Assembly (NCBI GenBank): GCA_009773515.1
Contig: WSXX01000016.1
Coordinates: forward strand, 115,977 to 179,976
Length of the DNA: 64,000 bases
Direction of reading: 5' to 3'
From: Bacteroidota bacterium
Lineage (GTDB): Bacteria > Bacteroidota > Bacteroidia > Bacteroidales > Lentimicrobiaceae
Shown here: one piece after another, positions 34,093-42,922 of the stretch
Numbering within the stretch: position 1 is the stretch's first letter
Layout: each line of letters opens with the position of its first letter
Notes under the pieces: model-generated
Database searches by the model: none
What the model was told of the DNA's origin: nothing
What the model saw: only the letters and a program-made list of their open reading frames with translations
Position numbers and translations under genes: made by a program

Positions 34093-35373
34093 ATGAAGCG
34101 GATCAATTATAAGCGATTCACATTACTGATTTTAATTTCAGTTCTCTGCCAGACGGTTAGCGCGCAATTCAGCGTTGATGCGCAACTTCGCAGCCGGTTC
34201 GAAATCCGCGATGGTTATCAGAAACTGGCCATTGAAGGATCAAACCCTGCCCTATTCATTTCGCAACGAACCCGGCTTACATTTGGTTATGAAACCAGTT
34301 CCCTGAAACTGAAATTCACACCTCAGGATGTGAGACTTTGGGGAGATCAATCAACAATGAATATCGGAGTTGGAGACAACCCATCACTGGATTTGCTGGA
34401 AGCTTATGCCGAAGTAAAGCTCGGAAATGCCGGATGGGTTTCAGCCGGTCGTCAGCAACTGGTTTACGACAGCAGACGACTACTCGGCAACCGCAACTGG
34501 AATCAGAACGGAATCAGTTATGATGCACTGTTATTCAAATTAAAGCCGAATGACTGGAACATTCACTTAGGATCATCATGGAATACACTTTCTAATGCCC
34601 TTGCTGAAAATCCTTATCCCACAACCCGGATCAAATCGTTGAATTTCTTATGGTTAAACCGGAAATTCAATGAGAATTTCACGCTCTCCATGTTACATAT
34701 TTCTTCAGGAGTTACAAAAACCGACACCACCAACCCTATGAATTTCAGGCACACAACCGGGCTATACGGAGAGTATAAAAAGAATAATTTCAGTGCATGG
34801 AGTAATTTTTATTATCAGTACGGAAAAAATCAGAAAGGCTATAACCTCAATGCTTTTCTGTTTGATGCAGATGCAAGTTACAAACTCGGCAATGTTACCG
34901 CAGGAATCGGAATAGGCTACCTGAGCGGAAACGACAAAACACCTGCAGCCGGAGAAACCGATAAGCTATTTGATCCTCTATATGGAAACCGGCACCTCTA
35001 TTTTGGCGCCATGGATTATTTCAGTAATTTTCCTACCCAAACCCGGCAAGGAGGAGTAGCAGATTATTACGCGTATCTTGACTACAAATTTTCGAATAAA
35101 CTAAGCCTGAAAAACTCAGTCCATTATTTTACCCTGGCACAATCCAATCCTCAAACTCCGGAGGACAAAAATCTTGGTTTTGAAAATGACCTGATATTGA
35201 GCTTCCGTTTCAGCAGCTGGGGAATGCTTGAAGGGGGATACTGCTTTTTTCTTCCCACCGAATCATTGAAAGCCATCCAGAAAGTTGAACAGGATAAATT
35301 TTCACAATTCTTTTACCTGCAACTTACTTTAACGCCAAACTTATTCAAACAAACAACTTCACCTGAAAAATAA
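34093..35373 (+). CDS. alginate-export-type outer-membrane porin
   Basis: A 426-residue protein with signal peptide (1-24, ending VSAQ) and a predicted beta barrel. The segments FSVDAQLRSRFEIRDGYQ, SQRTRLTFGYETSSLKLKF and GRQQLVYDSRRLLGNRNWNQ match the alginate_exp (AlgE-like) porin family. In Bacteroidota such porins are often linked to anion uptake. It is the first gene of a unit with pstSCAB, 6 bp before pstS, which suggests that it lets phosphate cross the outer membrane, an inference from position. It sits behind the inverted-repeat promoter at 34060-34087. Confidence 0.82.
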   Translation: MKRINYKRFTLLILISVLCQTVSAQFSVDAQLRSRFEIRDGYQKLAIEGSNPALFISQRTRLTFGYETSSLKLKFTPQDVRLWGDQSTMNIGVGDNPSLDLLEAYAEVKLGNAGWVSAGRQQLVYDSRRLLGNRNWNQNGISYDALLFKLKPNDWNIHLGSSWNTLSNALAENPYPTTRIKSLNFLWLNRKFNENFTLSMLHISSGVTKTDTTNPMNFRHTTGLYGEYKKNNFSAWSNFYYQYGKNQKGYNLNAFLFDADASYKLGNVTAGIGIGYLSGNDKTPAAGETDKLFDPLYGNRHLYFGAMDYFSNFPTQTRQGGVADYYAYLDYKFSNKLSLKNSVHYFTLAQSNPQTPEDKNLGFENDLILSFRFSSWGMLEGGYCFFLPTESLKAIQKVEQDKFSQFFYLQLTLTPNLFKQTTSPEK

Positions 35374-35379
35374 AAGACA

Positions 35380-36318
35380 ATGAAAAAGGCAGGACTATTC
35401 TTCGCTATGGCAGCTTTGGTATTGTTTACCTCATGCGCCTCACAAAAGAAAAAAGACCAGACCATTAGTCTGTCGGGGGCATTTGCACTTTATCCTCTGG
35501 CAATTAAATGGTCAGAAGAGTATAAGAAAGTGAATCCTGAAATCAGATTTAACATTTCGGGAGGCGGAGCTGGCAAAGGCATGGCCGATGCGCTGGCTGG
35601 AGCAGTTGACCTGGGAATGTTTTCGAGAGAAATAGCGCAGGAAGAAAAAGATCAGGGCGTATGGTGGGTTGGACTTACCATCGATGCTGTAGTGCCTGCC
35701 ATAAGCGCACAGAATCCATACCTTGAAACAATAAAAAAACAAGGTTTAAGAAAAGAAGATTTCGCAAAGATCTTCATTGAAGAAGGCACTCCTGACTGGG
35801 GCGATCTCCTGAAAGTAGAAAACAAATCAAAGGTTACAATTTACACCCGATCTGATGCATGCGGTGCTGCTGAAACCTGGGCCAAATACCTTGGAGGGAA
35901 ACAGGAAAACCTGCTGGGAATCGGCATTTATGGTGATCCCGGATTGGCTGATGCTGTAGCAAAAGACAAGTATGGCATAGGATTTAACAACACCATTTAT
36001 GCCTATGACATCAACACAGGCAAAAAGCGTCCGGGCATGGAAGTTATTCCCATCGACATAAACGGCAACGGAACCATTGATCCCGAAGAAAATTTCTACG
36101 AAACCTTTGATGGAGTTCTTGCAGCCATTGCCTCAGGTATTTACCCATCGCCACCGGCGCGGGAATTGTACTTTGTTGCAAAAGGCAAACCCAAAAAACA
36201 AGCTACCCTTGATTTTATCACCTGGTGCCTTACCGAAGGTCAGCAATATGTGATGGAAGCGGGATACGTGCCTATTGATCAGGCAAAAATTGATGAATAT
36301 CTGGCCAAAATCAAGTGA
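35380..36318 (+). CDS. pstS: phosphate ABC transporter substrate-binding lipoprotein
   Basis: A 312-residue PstS. The N-terminal signal ends in a lipobox (FTSC19), so it is a lipoprotein, as is usual when no periplasmic free form is made. Phosphate-site features follow: the SGAFALYPLAIKWSEEY start, ISGGGAGKGMADALAGAVDLGM with SR, and TIYTRSDACGAAETWAKYLG. It presents phosphate to the PstCA channel. It lies 6 bp after the porin gene and 16 bp before pstC. Confidence 0.93.
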   Translation: MKKAGLFFAMAALVLFTSCASQKKKDQTISLSGAFALYPLAIKWSEEYKKVNPEIRFNISGGGAGKGMADALAGAVDLGMFSREIAQEEKDQGVWWVGLTIDAVVPAISAQNPYLETIKKQGLRKEDFAKIFIEEGTPDWGDLLKVENKSKVTIYTRSDACGAAETWAKYLGGKQENLLGIGIYGDPGLADAVAKDKYGIGFNNTIYAYDINTGKKRPGMEVIPIDINGNGTIDPEENFYETFDGVLAAIASGIYPSPPARELYFVAKGKPKKQATLDFITWCLTEGQQYVMEAGYVPIDQAKIDEYLAKIK

Positions 36319-36334
36319 TATTTAGTCGAAAAAA

Positions 36335-37222
36335 ATGCAGCTGAGACGTCAAATCTTCGATAAAATAACTGGCTTCTGGATGATCACTTCATTGGTCACC
36401 ATATTGTCGTTGCCTTTGATTATTGGTGTAGGTTTATATCTGAAAGCTGCGCCAATATTCGATCAACAATCATTTTACAGCCTTATATTTTCATCTCAAT
36501 GGGCCCCGTCAAAAGGAGAATTCGGATTCTGGCCTTTTATAACCGGCTCACTTTATGTTACCTTACTTTCTTTTCTTTTTACCCTCCCGGTTTGTCTGCT
36601 GGCGGCAATATACCTTACCCAGTTCTCATCAAAGAAGCTGATCAAAGTAATGCATCCGGTTATTGATGTGCTGGCCGGACTTCCATCAGTAATTTATGGG
36701 GTATGGGGCATATTGATTATTGTACCTTTTGTATCTGATTACATTGCACCCATATTTAATGCAACATCTTCAGGCTATTCAGTGCTTTCGGGAGGTATTG
36801 TGTTGTCAATTATGTGTATTCCCTATGTCCTGAATATGCTTATAGAGGTTTTCAACACGGTGCCGGTAGGTTTAAGGGAAGCGTCTTTATCACTGGGTGC
36901 AACACAATGGGAATCGGCGAAACATGTTGTAATCCGGGGAAATTATCCCGGCATAATTTCAGCCTATGGACTTGGTATTGCCAAAGCCTTTGGCGAAACC
37001 ATCGCAGTAATGATGGTTGTGGGAAATGTGGTGAAAGTATCATTTAATCCGCTAGAAGCTGCTTACCCGCTTCCGGCGCTTATCGCCAACAATTACGGCG
37101 AAATGCTTTCCATTCCTATGTACGACGCGGCGCTTATGTTTGCAGCATTTCTGCTTCTGGTCATTATATTGATGTTTAATATGATTTTCAGGTATCTGAT
37201 CCATAAAACCAAAAGGCAATGA
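36335..37222 (+). CDS. pstC: phosphate ABC transporter permease PstC
   Basis: A 295-residue permease with six transmembrane helices. The conserved cytoplasmic EAA loop is seen in VPVGLREASLSLGATQWESA, and the PstC-like VLAGLPSVIYGVWGI motif lies at about 110. It forms the membrane channel with PstA. Its 3' end overlaps pstA by 4 bp (ATGA), indicating coupled translation. Confidence 0.93.
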   Translation: MQLRRQIFDKITGFWMITSLVTILSLPLIIGVGLYLKAAPIFDQQSFYSLIFSSQWAPSKGEFGFWPFITGSLYVTLLSFLFTLPVCLLAAIYLTQFSSKKLIKVMHPVIDVLAGLPSVIYGVWGILIIVPFVSDYIAPIFNATSSGYSVLSGGIVLSIMCIPYVLNMLIEVFNTVPVGLREASLSLGATQWESAKHVVIRGNYPGIISAYGLGIAKAFGETIAVMMVVGNVVKVSFNPLEAAYPLPALIANNYGEMLSIPMYDAALMFAAFLLLVIILMFNMIFRYLIHKTKRQ

Positions 37223-38079
37223 GAAGAAGACAGATTAAAATACTGGAAGAGAAATTCTTCGTTTTTCTGTCAGCCTTTATGACCTATTCACTCATAGTCG
37301 TTCTGGCATTTATTATTCTGGTTATTTTTGTGAAAGGCTTCAATGCGCTCAACCTTGACATGATCCTGAAAACCCCTGAAGGTGGCTATTATTACGGAGG
37401 TGAAGGCGGAGTGCTCAATGCAATAATGGGTTCACTTTATATTGCCTTTGGTGCTACATTGATTGCAATTTTTATTGGGATGCCTGCCGCACTTTACATC
37501 AATGTGCAACTGATCCGTTACAGAAGAACCCAGAATACCATCCGGTTTTTTCTGGATGCACTCTGGGGAATTCCTTCTATCGTTTATGGCGCTTTCGGAT
37601 TCACACTCATGCTTTTCTTTGGCATGAATGCTTCGCTGCTGGCCGGAACTATAACCGTTGCCCTGCTTATTTCTCCAATCATGGTGCGCACCTTCGATGA
37701 AGTGCTGAGCACCATTCCCAAAGGCCTGCATGAAGCTACGCTGGCACTTGGCTTTACCCGCACCGAAACTGCTTTTAAAGTTATGCTGAAGCAAGGATTT
37801 TCAGGTTTTATAACTGCCATTTTATTGTCATTCGGAAGGGGAATCGGTGATGCGGCTTCCGTTCTATTTACGGCTGGTTACACCGATAATATCCCGGTTA
37901 ACCTTGATGAACCTGCCGCCACACTTCCTCTGGCAATCTTTTTTCAGCTGGGGTCTCCCATACCCGAAGTCAGAGAGCGGGCTTTTGCATCAGCAGTGAT
38001 ACTAACGGTCATTATCCTGATAATCAGTCTTGGTGCACGATACTTATCGAAACGATATTCGAGAACCAACTTAAAGTAA
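37219..38079 (+). CDS. pstA: phosphate ABC transporter permease PstA
   Basis: A 286-residue permease with six transmembrane helices. The ALWGIPSIVYGAFGF motif and the EAA loop IPKGLHEATLALGFTRTETA are clear. It pairs with PstC in the phosphate importer. Overlaps pstC by 4 bp and precedes pstB by 6 bp. Confidence 0.93.
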   Translation: MRRRQIKILEEKFFVFLSAFMTYSLIVVLAFIILVIFVKGFNALNLDMILKTPEGGYYYGGEGGVLNAIMGSLYIAFGATLIAIFIGMPAALYINVQLIRYRRTQNTIRFFLDALWGIPSIVYGAFGFTLMLFFGMNASLLAGTITVALLISPIMVRTFDEVLSTIPKGLHEATLALGFTRTETAFKVMLKQGFSGFITAILLSFGRGIGDAASVLFTAGYTDNIPVNLDEPAATLPLAIFFQLGSPIPEVRERAFASAVILTVIILIISLGARYLSKRYSRTNLK

Positions 38080-38085
38080 AACAAC

Positions 38086-38904
38086 ATGTTCATCGCAGAA
38101 GAAAACACCATACCTGCCAGCACAGGATTTTCAGATTCTCCCGAAAACCTTGCGAAGCATATTGTCAGGATTAAACATCTGAATGTTCATGCCGGCGAAC
38201 ATCATATTCTGAAGAATGTAGATCTTGAGATTCCGCGTAATAAAATTACCGTTTTGCTTGGCCCGTCGGGTTGCGGCAAAACTACACTGCTCAAATGCAT
38301 GAATAAGCTCACCGATCTTTACCGCGAGCTGGAAGTATCAGGAAATATCTTTATCGAAAAAGATGACATTCTCAATACCACGACAAATATTGCATCAATC
38401 AGGCAAAAGATGGGGCTTTTGTCTCAACGGCCGTATCCACTTCCTGTTTCCATTTATAAAAATGTATCATATGGACTGAAACTCAAAGGCGTTCGCGATC
38501 GCAAACTGATAGATTTCAGTGTTGAAAAACACCTGCGTGAAGTTGGTTTATGGGAAGAGGTCAAAAACCGTTTGAATGCCCCGGCCACCAGTCTTTCTAT
38601 CGGTCAGCAGCAGCGACTTTGTCTGGCCCGGGGGCTTGCTGTAAAACCAAGCATTATCCTTGCCGACGAGCCTACTTCAGCGCTTGACCCCATTTCAAGC
38701 AAGATCATCGAAAATCTTTTCAAAGATCTCAAAAAGCATTACACCATTATACTGGTAACACACGTACTCAGGCAGGCCATACGATTGGCCGATCATGCAA
38801 TTTTTATGATTGATGGTGAAATTATCGAACAGGGAGACCCGGAAGAACTTTTCAAGAACCCACAGACTGAAGGGTTGAGGGCATATCTGGTGGATGGGAA
38901 TTAA
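38086..38904 (+). CDS. pstB: phosphate ABC transporter ATP-binding protein PstB
   Basis: A 272-residue ABC ATPase. Walker A is GPSGCGKTT (about residues 63-71), the Q-loop is in MGLLSQRPYPLPVSIYKNV, the signature is SIGQQQRLCLARGL (the usual LSGG is changed to LSIGQ), Walker B is IILADEPTSALD and the H-loop His is in ILVTH. An N-terminal extension of about 30 residues precedes the fold. No phoU follows, although many pst operons end with it. The 218 bp to the next gene (38905-39122) show no feature. Confidence 0.93.
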   Translation: MFIAEENTIPASTGFSDSPENLAKHIVRIKHLNVHAGEHHILKNVDLEIPRNKITVLLGPSGCGKTTLLKCMNKLTDLYRELEVSGNIFIEKDDILNTTTNIASIRQKMGLLSQRPYPLPVSIYKNVSYGLKLKGVRDRKLIDFSVEKHLREVGLWEEVKNRLNAPATSLSIGQQQRLCLARGLAVKPSIILADEPTSALDPISSKIIENLFKDLKKHYTIILVTHVLRQAIRLADHAIFMIDGEIIEQGDPEELFKNPQTEGLRAYLVDGN

Positions 38905-39122
38905 AAAGCTATAAGATCAGCGAATGGCAGCCGGCGTTTAAAACGGGCGATAAGTTCTGCATGGAAAATTGCAATCAGTAATTCGTACCGGTAAAGCATT
39001 CATCAATTCAAAAAAAACTGAAATCCTTCAACCGCTTTTTGATTTACTAAGTCAGGAAATCAGAATTTTCATCAATTTTCTACCGATCTGATTGATGTCC
39101 TGCCCCGTTTGGTGGCGCACCG

Positions 39123-40235
39123 CTAATATTTTTCGGTCAAATAGAGATAAGCTTCAAACATGTGATGTGTCCATACATTATCAGGATTATCGGGAAAAAG
39201 CCTGTAATAGTCTTCATCAGCAAAAAGCACGATATTCTGTCCGGCTCTTGTGTAGTTATTTGAGTTATAGTATTTTGGTATTTCAAACTCCGGCAGCGTT
39301 TTTTTAATAAATCCCCCCAGTGTTTTTCCCAACTGTTTTTGAAAACGTTTATTGGCTTTTCGGGTTGGTTTATCGAGGCTGTTATAGAAATAATTCATAG
39401 CCATTCGCTTAATCAACGGCGCTTTTTTGATGGTGCTTTTTGCATTTACAAATGGATTTGACGGATTGAAATCCATGGTTGTTTGAATTGAAAAAGGAGA
39501 TTCGGGAACCCAATCGGCCGAATTAACCACATTGAATGCCCATCCTGGTTTGGTCATATTTTCAAAACTATAGGCAAAATACAAGTTTCCGGGTTTGGGC
39601 GCTGCACTGCAGTAGGTTTTAAAAACATAATCATCCGGAAGCAGATTCTGCTTTTGCAGATTCAGAAAGTGAGCAGTAATAAGATAGGCAATTGCGCCAC
39701 CCTGACTGTGACCCATGATATAAAATTCCCGAATCCCGTTATTGGCCAGAGAATCAATTTTAGGCAAAATGTCTCTTGACAGAAAAGCTGTCGCAATAAG
39801 CCATCCTGTGTGCACAGCCGCTTTATGGTCATCGCTCAGATGGTAATCAAAAATAAAATCGTTGCTTAACTTCAGCTGGCCTTTTGCCGGAACCATAGCT
39901 GCATAAAAATTCTCCAGCCAACTGATTGCCTCAACCGTTGTTCCCCGGATGCTGATTACAGCTTGTGATTGATCTGACACCCATAAATCCCATCTGTTAT
40001 CCAGTCCCATTTTCTGAGAGCGATAGATTTGATCGTAAATTAACGGTGGCGGCAAATCGGGATTGTAAAGTGAGTCGCCCTGCCGGGAAGATATCTTCAA
40101 CAATTCCAGAAATTCCGCTTTATCGAATCCGGGGAGTAATTTGCCCTGCTGACCAAATGAATCAGCAGGAAATAATCCTCCGCAAAATATCAATCCAACC
40201 AAAGCAAAAGAAACAATTTTCTTTTTCATCTTCAT
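39123..40235 (-). CDS. secreted class 3 lipase-like alpha/beta hydrolase
   Basis: A 370-residue protein with signal peptide (1-28, ending SFGQ). It has the lipase class 3 layout: oxyanion strand [20 protein letters not shown], nucleophile elbow [15 protein letters not shown] (Ser in GHSQG), then a late Asp region ([11 protein letters not shown]) and a His-containing tail ([11 protein letters not shown]). It probably cleaves an ester or phospholipid in the periplasm or outside. Its start overlaps the stop of the upstream acylase gene by 4 bp, so both are made together. Confidence 0.82.
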   Translation of the reverse strand: MKMKKKIVSFALVGLIFCGGLFPADSFGQQGKLLPGFDKAEFLELLKISSRQGDSLYNPDLPPPLIYDQIYRSQKMGLDNRWDLWVSDQSQAVISIRGTTVEAISWLENFYAAMVPAKGQLKLSNDFIFDYHLSDDHKAAVHTGWLIATAFLSRDILPKIDSLANNGIREFYIMGHSQGGAIAYLITAHFLNLQKQNLLPDDYVFKTYCSAAPKPGNLYFAYSFENMTKPGWAFNVVNSADWVPESPFSIQTTMDFNPSNPFVNAKSTIKKAPLIKRMAMNYFYNSLDKPTRKANKRFQKQLGKTLGGFIKKTLPEFEIPKYYNSNNYTRAGQNIVLFADEDYYRLFPDNPDNVWTHHMFEAYLYLTEKY

Positions 40236-41740
40236 GGTTTTTTTAATTCATAACCTAATCCTTCTGCACTTGACCAGGGGTGAATAAATCTCACTTCGTT
40301 ATTATAAAGAATCTGGTAAACATTTTTGTAAAACCTGATTTTCAGCAATTCGGCTTTATTTTCGAAAAGCACTGGCATTGTTTCGCCTTCAATTACAGCC
40401 TGAGCATCCATTACAATTGGCTTATCGGTTACATTGCTGAAAAACACTTCAGCTTTCAATTTATCATCTGAGAGCACAACATAAGCAAATTCATCAGAAT
40501 CAGATGCACCGGTTTTTGGATTGTAAGCAAAAAATGCAGTGCCTTTTTCAGCAAAGCGGATACATTGGTTTTTAACAACAGACCATGCATAGCCTTTTAA
40601 TCCAATACAATTGGCCGGATTTTGAACATCTCCGATCAAAAAACCTGTAATGTCTTTCGTTCTGTTTGATTTCTCCTGATCATCGTCAATAACCTGCTCT
40701 TTAACAGCAGAAAAATCAATTTGTTTCAGATCTATTTTTCTGATTTCACGGTTCCACATGGTGTGATAGTAAAAGACCTTTTCTTTCAGATCAGAGGCCG
40801 TAGTAATTTGTGTTGCACTCACTATATCGCCGGGAATATGAGATACAGGCACCAGAGATCCCAGAGGAATATTGAAATTATCTAAAATCCGGAAAGCCTC
40901 AAAAACTGCTTCGGTAGTGTTTTCAAGCGGCCTGGCTGAAGCAGAAAATGCTGCAGCCCTGATAAATCGGGATGGTGGTGTGAAGTCACCGGGAAGCCCC
41001 ATAAATCCTGAACCACCGCCCAAAGGAGTGAGGTTAAAGTTATCAATTGTGAGGCTATTCTGAGGTTCAGGCGAAAGGAAAAGATAATTGCGCAGATTTG
41101 TCAGATGCCAGTCATAGGTGGGTGAGTTTGTGATTACACCAAGAAAGGATTTATAAACTTTGATTTCGCCTTGATTCACAATTTCAATAACAATGCTTTC
41201 ACCCGAAGGATCACTGATTTTAAAATGAAAAGGCAGGGCTGCTCCGCCAAATTCTTCATTTACAACATTCACCACAATTATTTCATCAAGCGATTGCTCC
41301 ACTTCATTTACCGTTTTAAATGAGGAGAGCATCCATTGCATAAAATCCCCTACACTCATTGATTTATCGGCTTTACCGGGTTCATAAACGGCATATTCAG
41401 CAAAACCAGGTAAATAATACACCCCAACATAAAGGCCTTCTTCATTCAGTCCATCAGGGCCATATGCCTGACCATATGCAGTAAGTGAGACAAAACCGTA
41501 TTTACCGGTCCATTTTTTTCCATTATAACCATCAGGCGTTTGCCCTGAAAAGGTTTTCTGCCGGGGCACAATCATTATTTTATTGTGCTGTGCATCGCTT
41601 AGCGCCCACTCTACAGTTCTGGCAACTACAACTCCTCCATCTTTTGATTTTAATGAAATACCCGTACAGGCAAATGCAATTAAAGGATTTATTATAATGA
41701 ATAAACTGAAAAGGCAGGTTACTAGAAGTGAATTTTTCAT
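40232..41740 (-). CDS. choloylglycine hydrolase-family (Ntn) amidase
   Basis: A 502-residue linear-amide C-N hydrolase (bile salt hydrolase / penicillin V acylase family). The signal peptide ends just before Cys25 (AFAC25TGISL), which becomes the N-terminal nucleophile after processing. Other family residues are visible: VVARTVEWA (Arg), the Asn in [17 protein letters not shown] and the Arg in [11 protein letters not shown]. The chain is about 150 residues longer than typical family members, with an extra C-terminal beta domain (from about 370). Substrate could be bile salts, acyl-homoserine lactones or other N-acyl amides. Translationally coupled to the class 3 lipase. Confidence 0.88.
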   Translation of the reverse strand: MKNSLLVTCLFSLFIIINPLIAFACTGISLKSKDGGVVVARTVEWALSDAQHNKIMIVPRQKTFSGQTPDGYNGKKWTGKYGFVSLTAYGQAYGPDGLNEEGLYVGVYYLPGFAEYAVYEPGKADKSMSVGDFMQWMLSSFKTVNEVEQSLDEIIVVNVVNEEFGGAALPFHFKISDPSGESIVIEIVNQGEIKVYKSFLGVITNSPTYDWHLTNLRNYLFLSPEPQNSLTIDNFNLTPLGGGSGFMGLPGDFTPPSRFIRAAAFSASARPLENTTEAVFEAFRILDNFNIPLGSLVPVSHIPGDIVSATQITTASDLKEKVFYYHTMWNREIRKIDLKQIDFSAVKEQVIDDDQEKSNRTKDITGFLIGDVQNPANCIGLKGYAWSVVKNQCIRFAEKGTAFFAYNPKTGASDSDEFAYVVLSDDKLKAEVFFSNVTDKPIVMDAQAVIEGETMPVLFENKAELLKIRFYKNVYQILYNNEVRFIHPWSSAEGLGYELKKP

Positions 41741-41886
41741 CTGTATTGTTCTTAGGAAATTAATTGACTGTTATTCAAAAAAGGCATAAAGTGAGTCTCT
41801 CAACACACGTCAGCCAGCGCACATCCGTTCTCACGAGCCCCTGACACGTGCATAAGTGATGTATTCGTAAAACTCATGCCAACACG

Positions 41887-42240
41887 CTACTCCAACGCCG
41901 GATTTATCACCACGGTTGAGTCATTGATTTCAATAACAAGATCCTGATCGTAATCAAGTTCAAAGGTTTCTGCAGTTTTCAGATATACTGTGTTGCTGCC
42001 TGAAGTCATGTAAAATTCAAGCTGATTGCGAAATGGAAAGGCATCCTCAAACTCTTTGATTACCAGCTCCTCAGATGTTTCACCCGGAAGCAGCGAACCA
42101 TAAACAGCAAAATCGCCGAAGCTGATACTCTCAAGCTTGACATTGCTGAGTTTGTTCTTCACTACCAAAGTGCCGCGTTCGGTGCAGGAAACAGTAAGCA
42201 AAGCAACTATTACTGAAAGTAAAATTATCCTGATTTTCAT
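41887..42240 (-). CDS. small hypothetical lipoprotein
   Basis: A 117-residue protein with a lipoprotein signal (MKIRIILLSVIVALLTVSC19). The mature part is a compact, probably all-beta domain (TLVVKNKLSNVKLESISFGD, PGETSEELVIKEFED, DLVIEINDSTVVI). No family is recognised. It lies 4 bp after the upstream lipoprotein gene, so they form a two-gene operon, likely two parts of one envelope function. Confidence 0.65.
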   Translation of the reverse strand: MKIRIILLSVIVALLTVSCTERGTLVVKNKLSNVKLESISFGDFAVYGSLLPGETSEELVIKEFEDAFPFRNQLEFYMTSGSNTVYLKTAETFELDYDQDLVIEINDSTVVINPALE

Positions 42241-42244
42241 AGCT

Positions 42245-42817
42245 TCAATAGATTAAAACTTCAAATTCACCCAAAAATGCACTGCGGCTGTTTTCTTTTA
42301 TTTCAACTGCCTGCAACACCGGAGTATCAAACTTACGGACCGCCCCGCCTAAATCTCTGATTTCAAACGATTCTACTTTGCAGAAGTAGAATCCCGGCTC
42401 CAGTACAAAAATATTGTTCAGCAATTGTGCATACTCGCCGGCGGTGGTCAATGTGTCTTTTATACTTTGAAATGGTGCTATAACTGCATACCTCACAGCG
42501 GTATCTGAAACCTGATAATTGCCCTGAGATGAATTGACATACAAGGAAGTATTTACATCATACGAGTCGAAACTACCCCATGTTTTTCCATTGACTGTCA
42601 GTTTTACATTGTAAACCGTTTCGGTAACAACGTATTTCTTCTGACCATTGATCATTACATATGGCTTCAGCACCAGCAGCAACTCTTTAAAACGGGTAGA
42701 ATTTTCGCTCGAATAGATTGTGGATGAGCTGTTGTAAGAGTATGCATCTGAATTGTCTTTCTCACATGATGTAAACCCGAGTAAAGCCAAAAAAAGCAAG
42801 GTAAAAATCTTCTTCAT
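42245..42817 (-). CDS. hypothetical lipoprotein
   Basis: A 190-residue lipoprotein (signal MKKIFTLLFLALLGFTSC18). After a Ser/Tyr/Asn-rich linker (about 22-42) the mature domain is beta-rich, with YVVTETVYNVKLTVNGKTWG and EPGFYFCKVESFEIRDLGG. No family is recognised. First gene of the lipoprotein pair; a perfect -7 box lies at 42875-42882. Confidence 0.65.
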   Translation of the reverse strand: MKKIFTLLFLALLGFTSCEKDNSDAYSYNSSSTIYSSENSTRFKELLLVLKPYVMINGQKKYVVTETVYNVKLTVNGKTWGSFDSYDVNTSLYVNSSQGNYQVSDTAVRYAVIAPFQSIKDTLTTAGEYAQLLNNIFVLEPGFYFCKVESFEIRDLGGAVRKFDTPVLQAVEIKENSRSAFLGEFEVLIY

Positions 42818-42874
42818 GAATTTGATTTAAGGTTTAAAAAACAAACTCTTAGTGCGTTGCCTGAATGAAGCACG

Positions 42875-42882
42875 CAAATATA
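42875..42882 (-). promoter_or_regulatory. -7 promoter box for the lipoprotein pair
   Basis: TATATTTG on the minus strand, exact TAnnTTTG match, 57 bp before the start at 42817. Confidence 0.55.
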
Positions 42883-42922
42883 AAGTTTATTAAGAGAATA
42901 CAAAATGCTGATCAGATACTTT

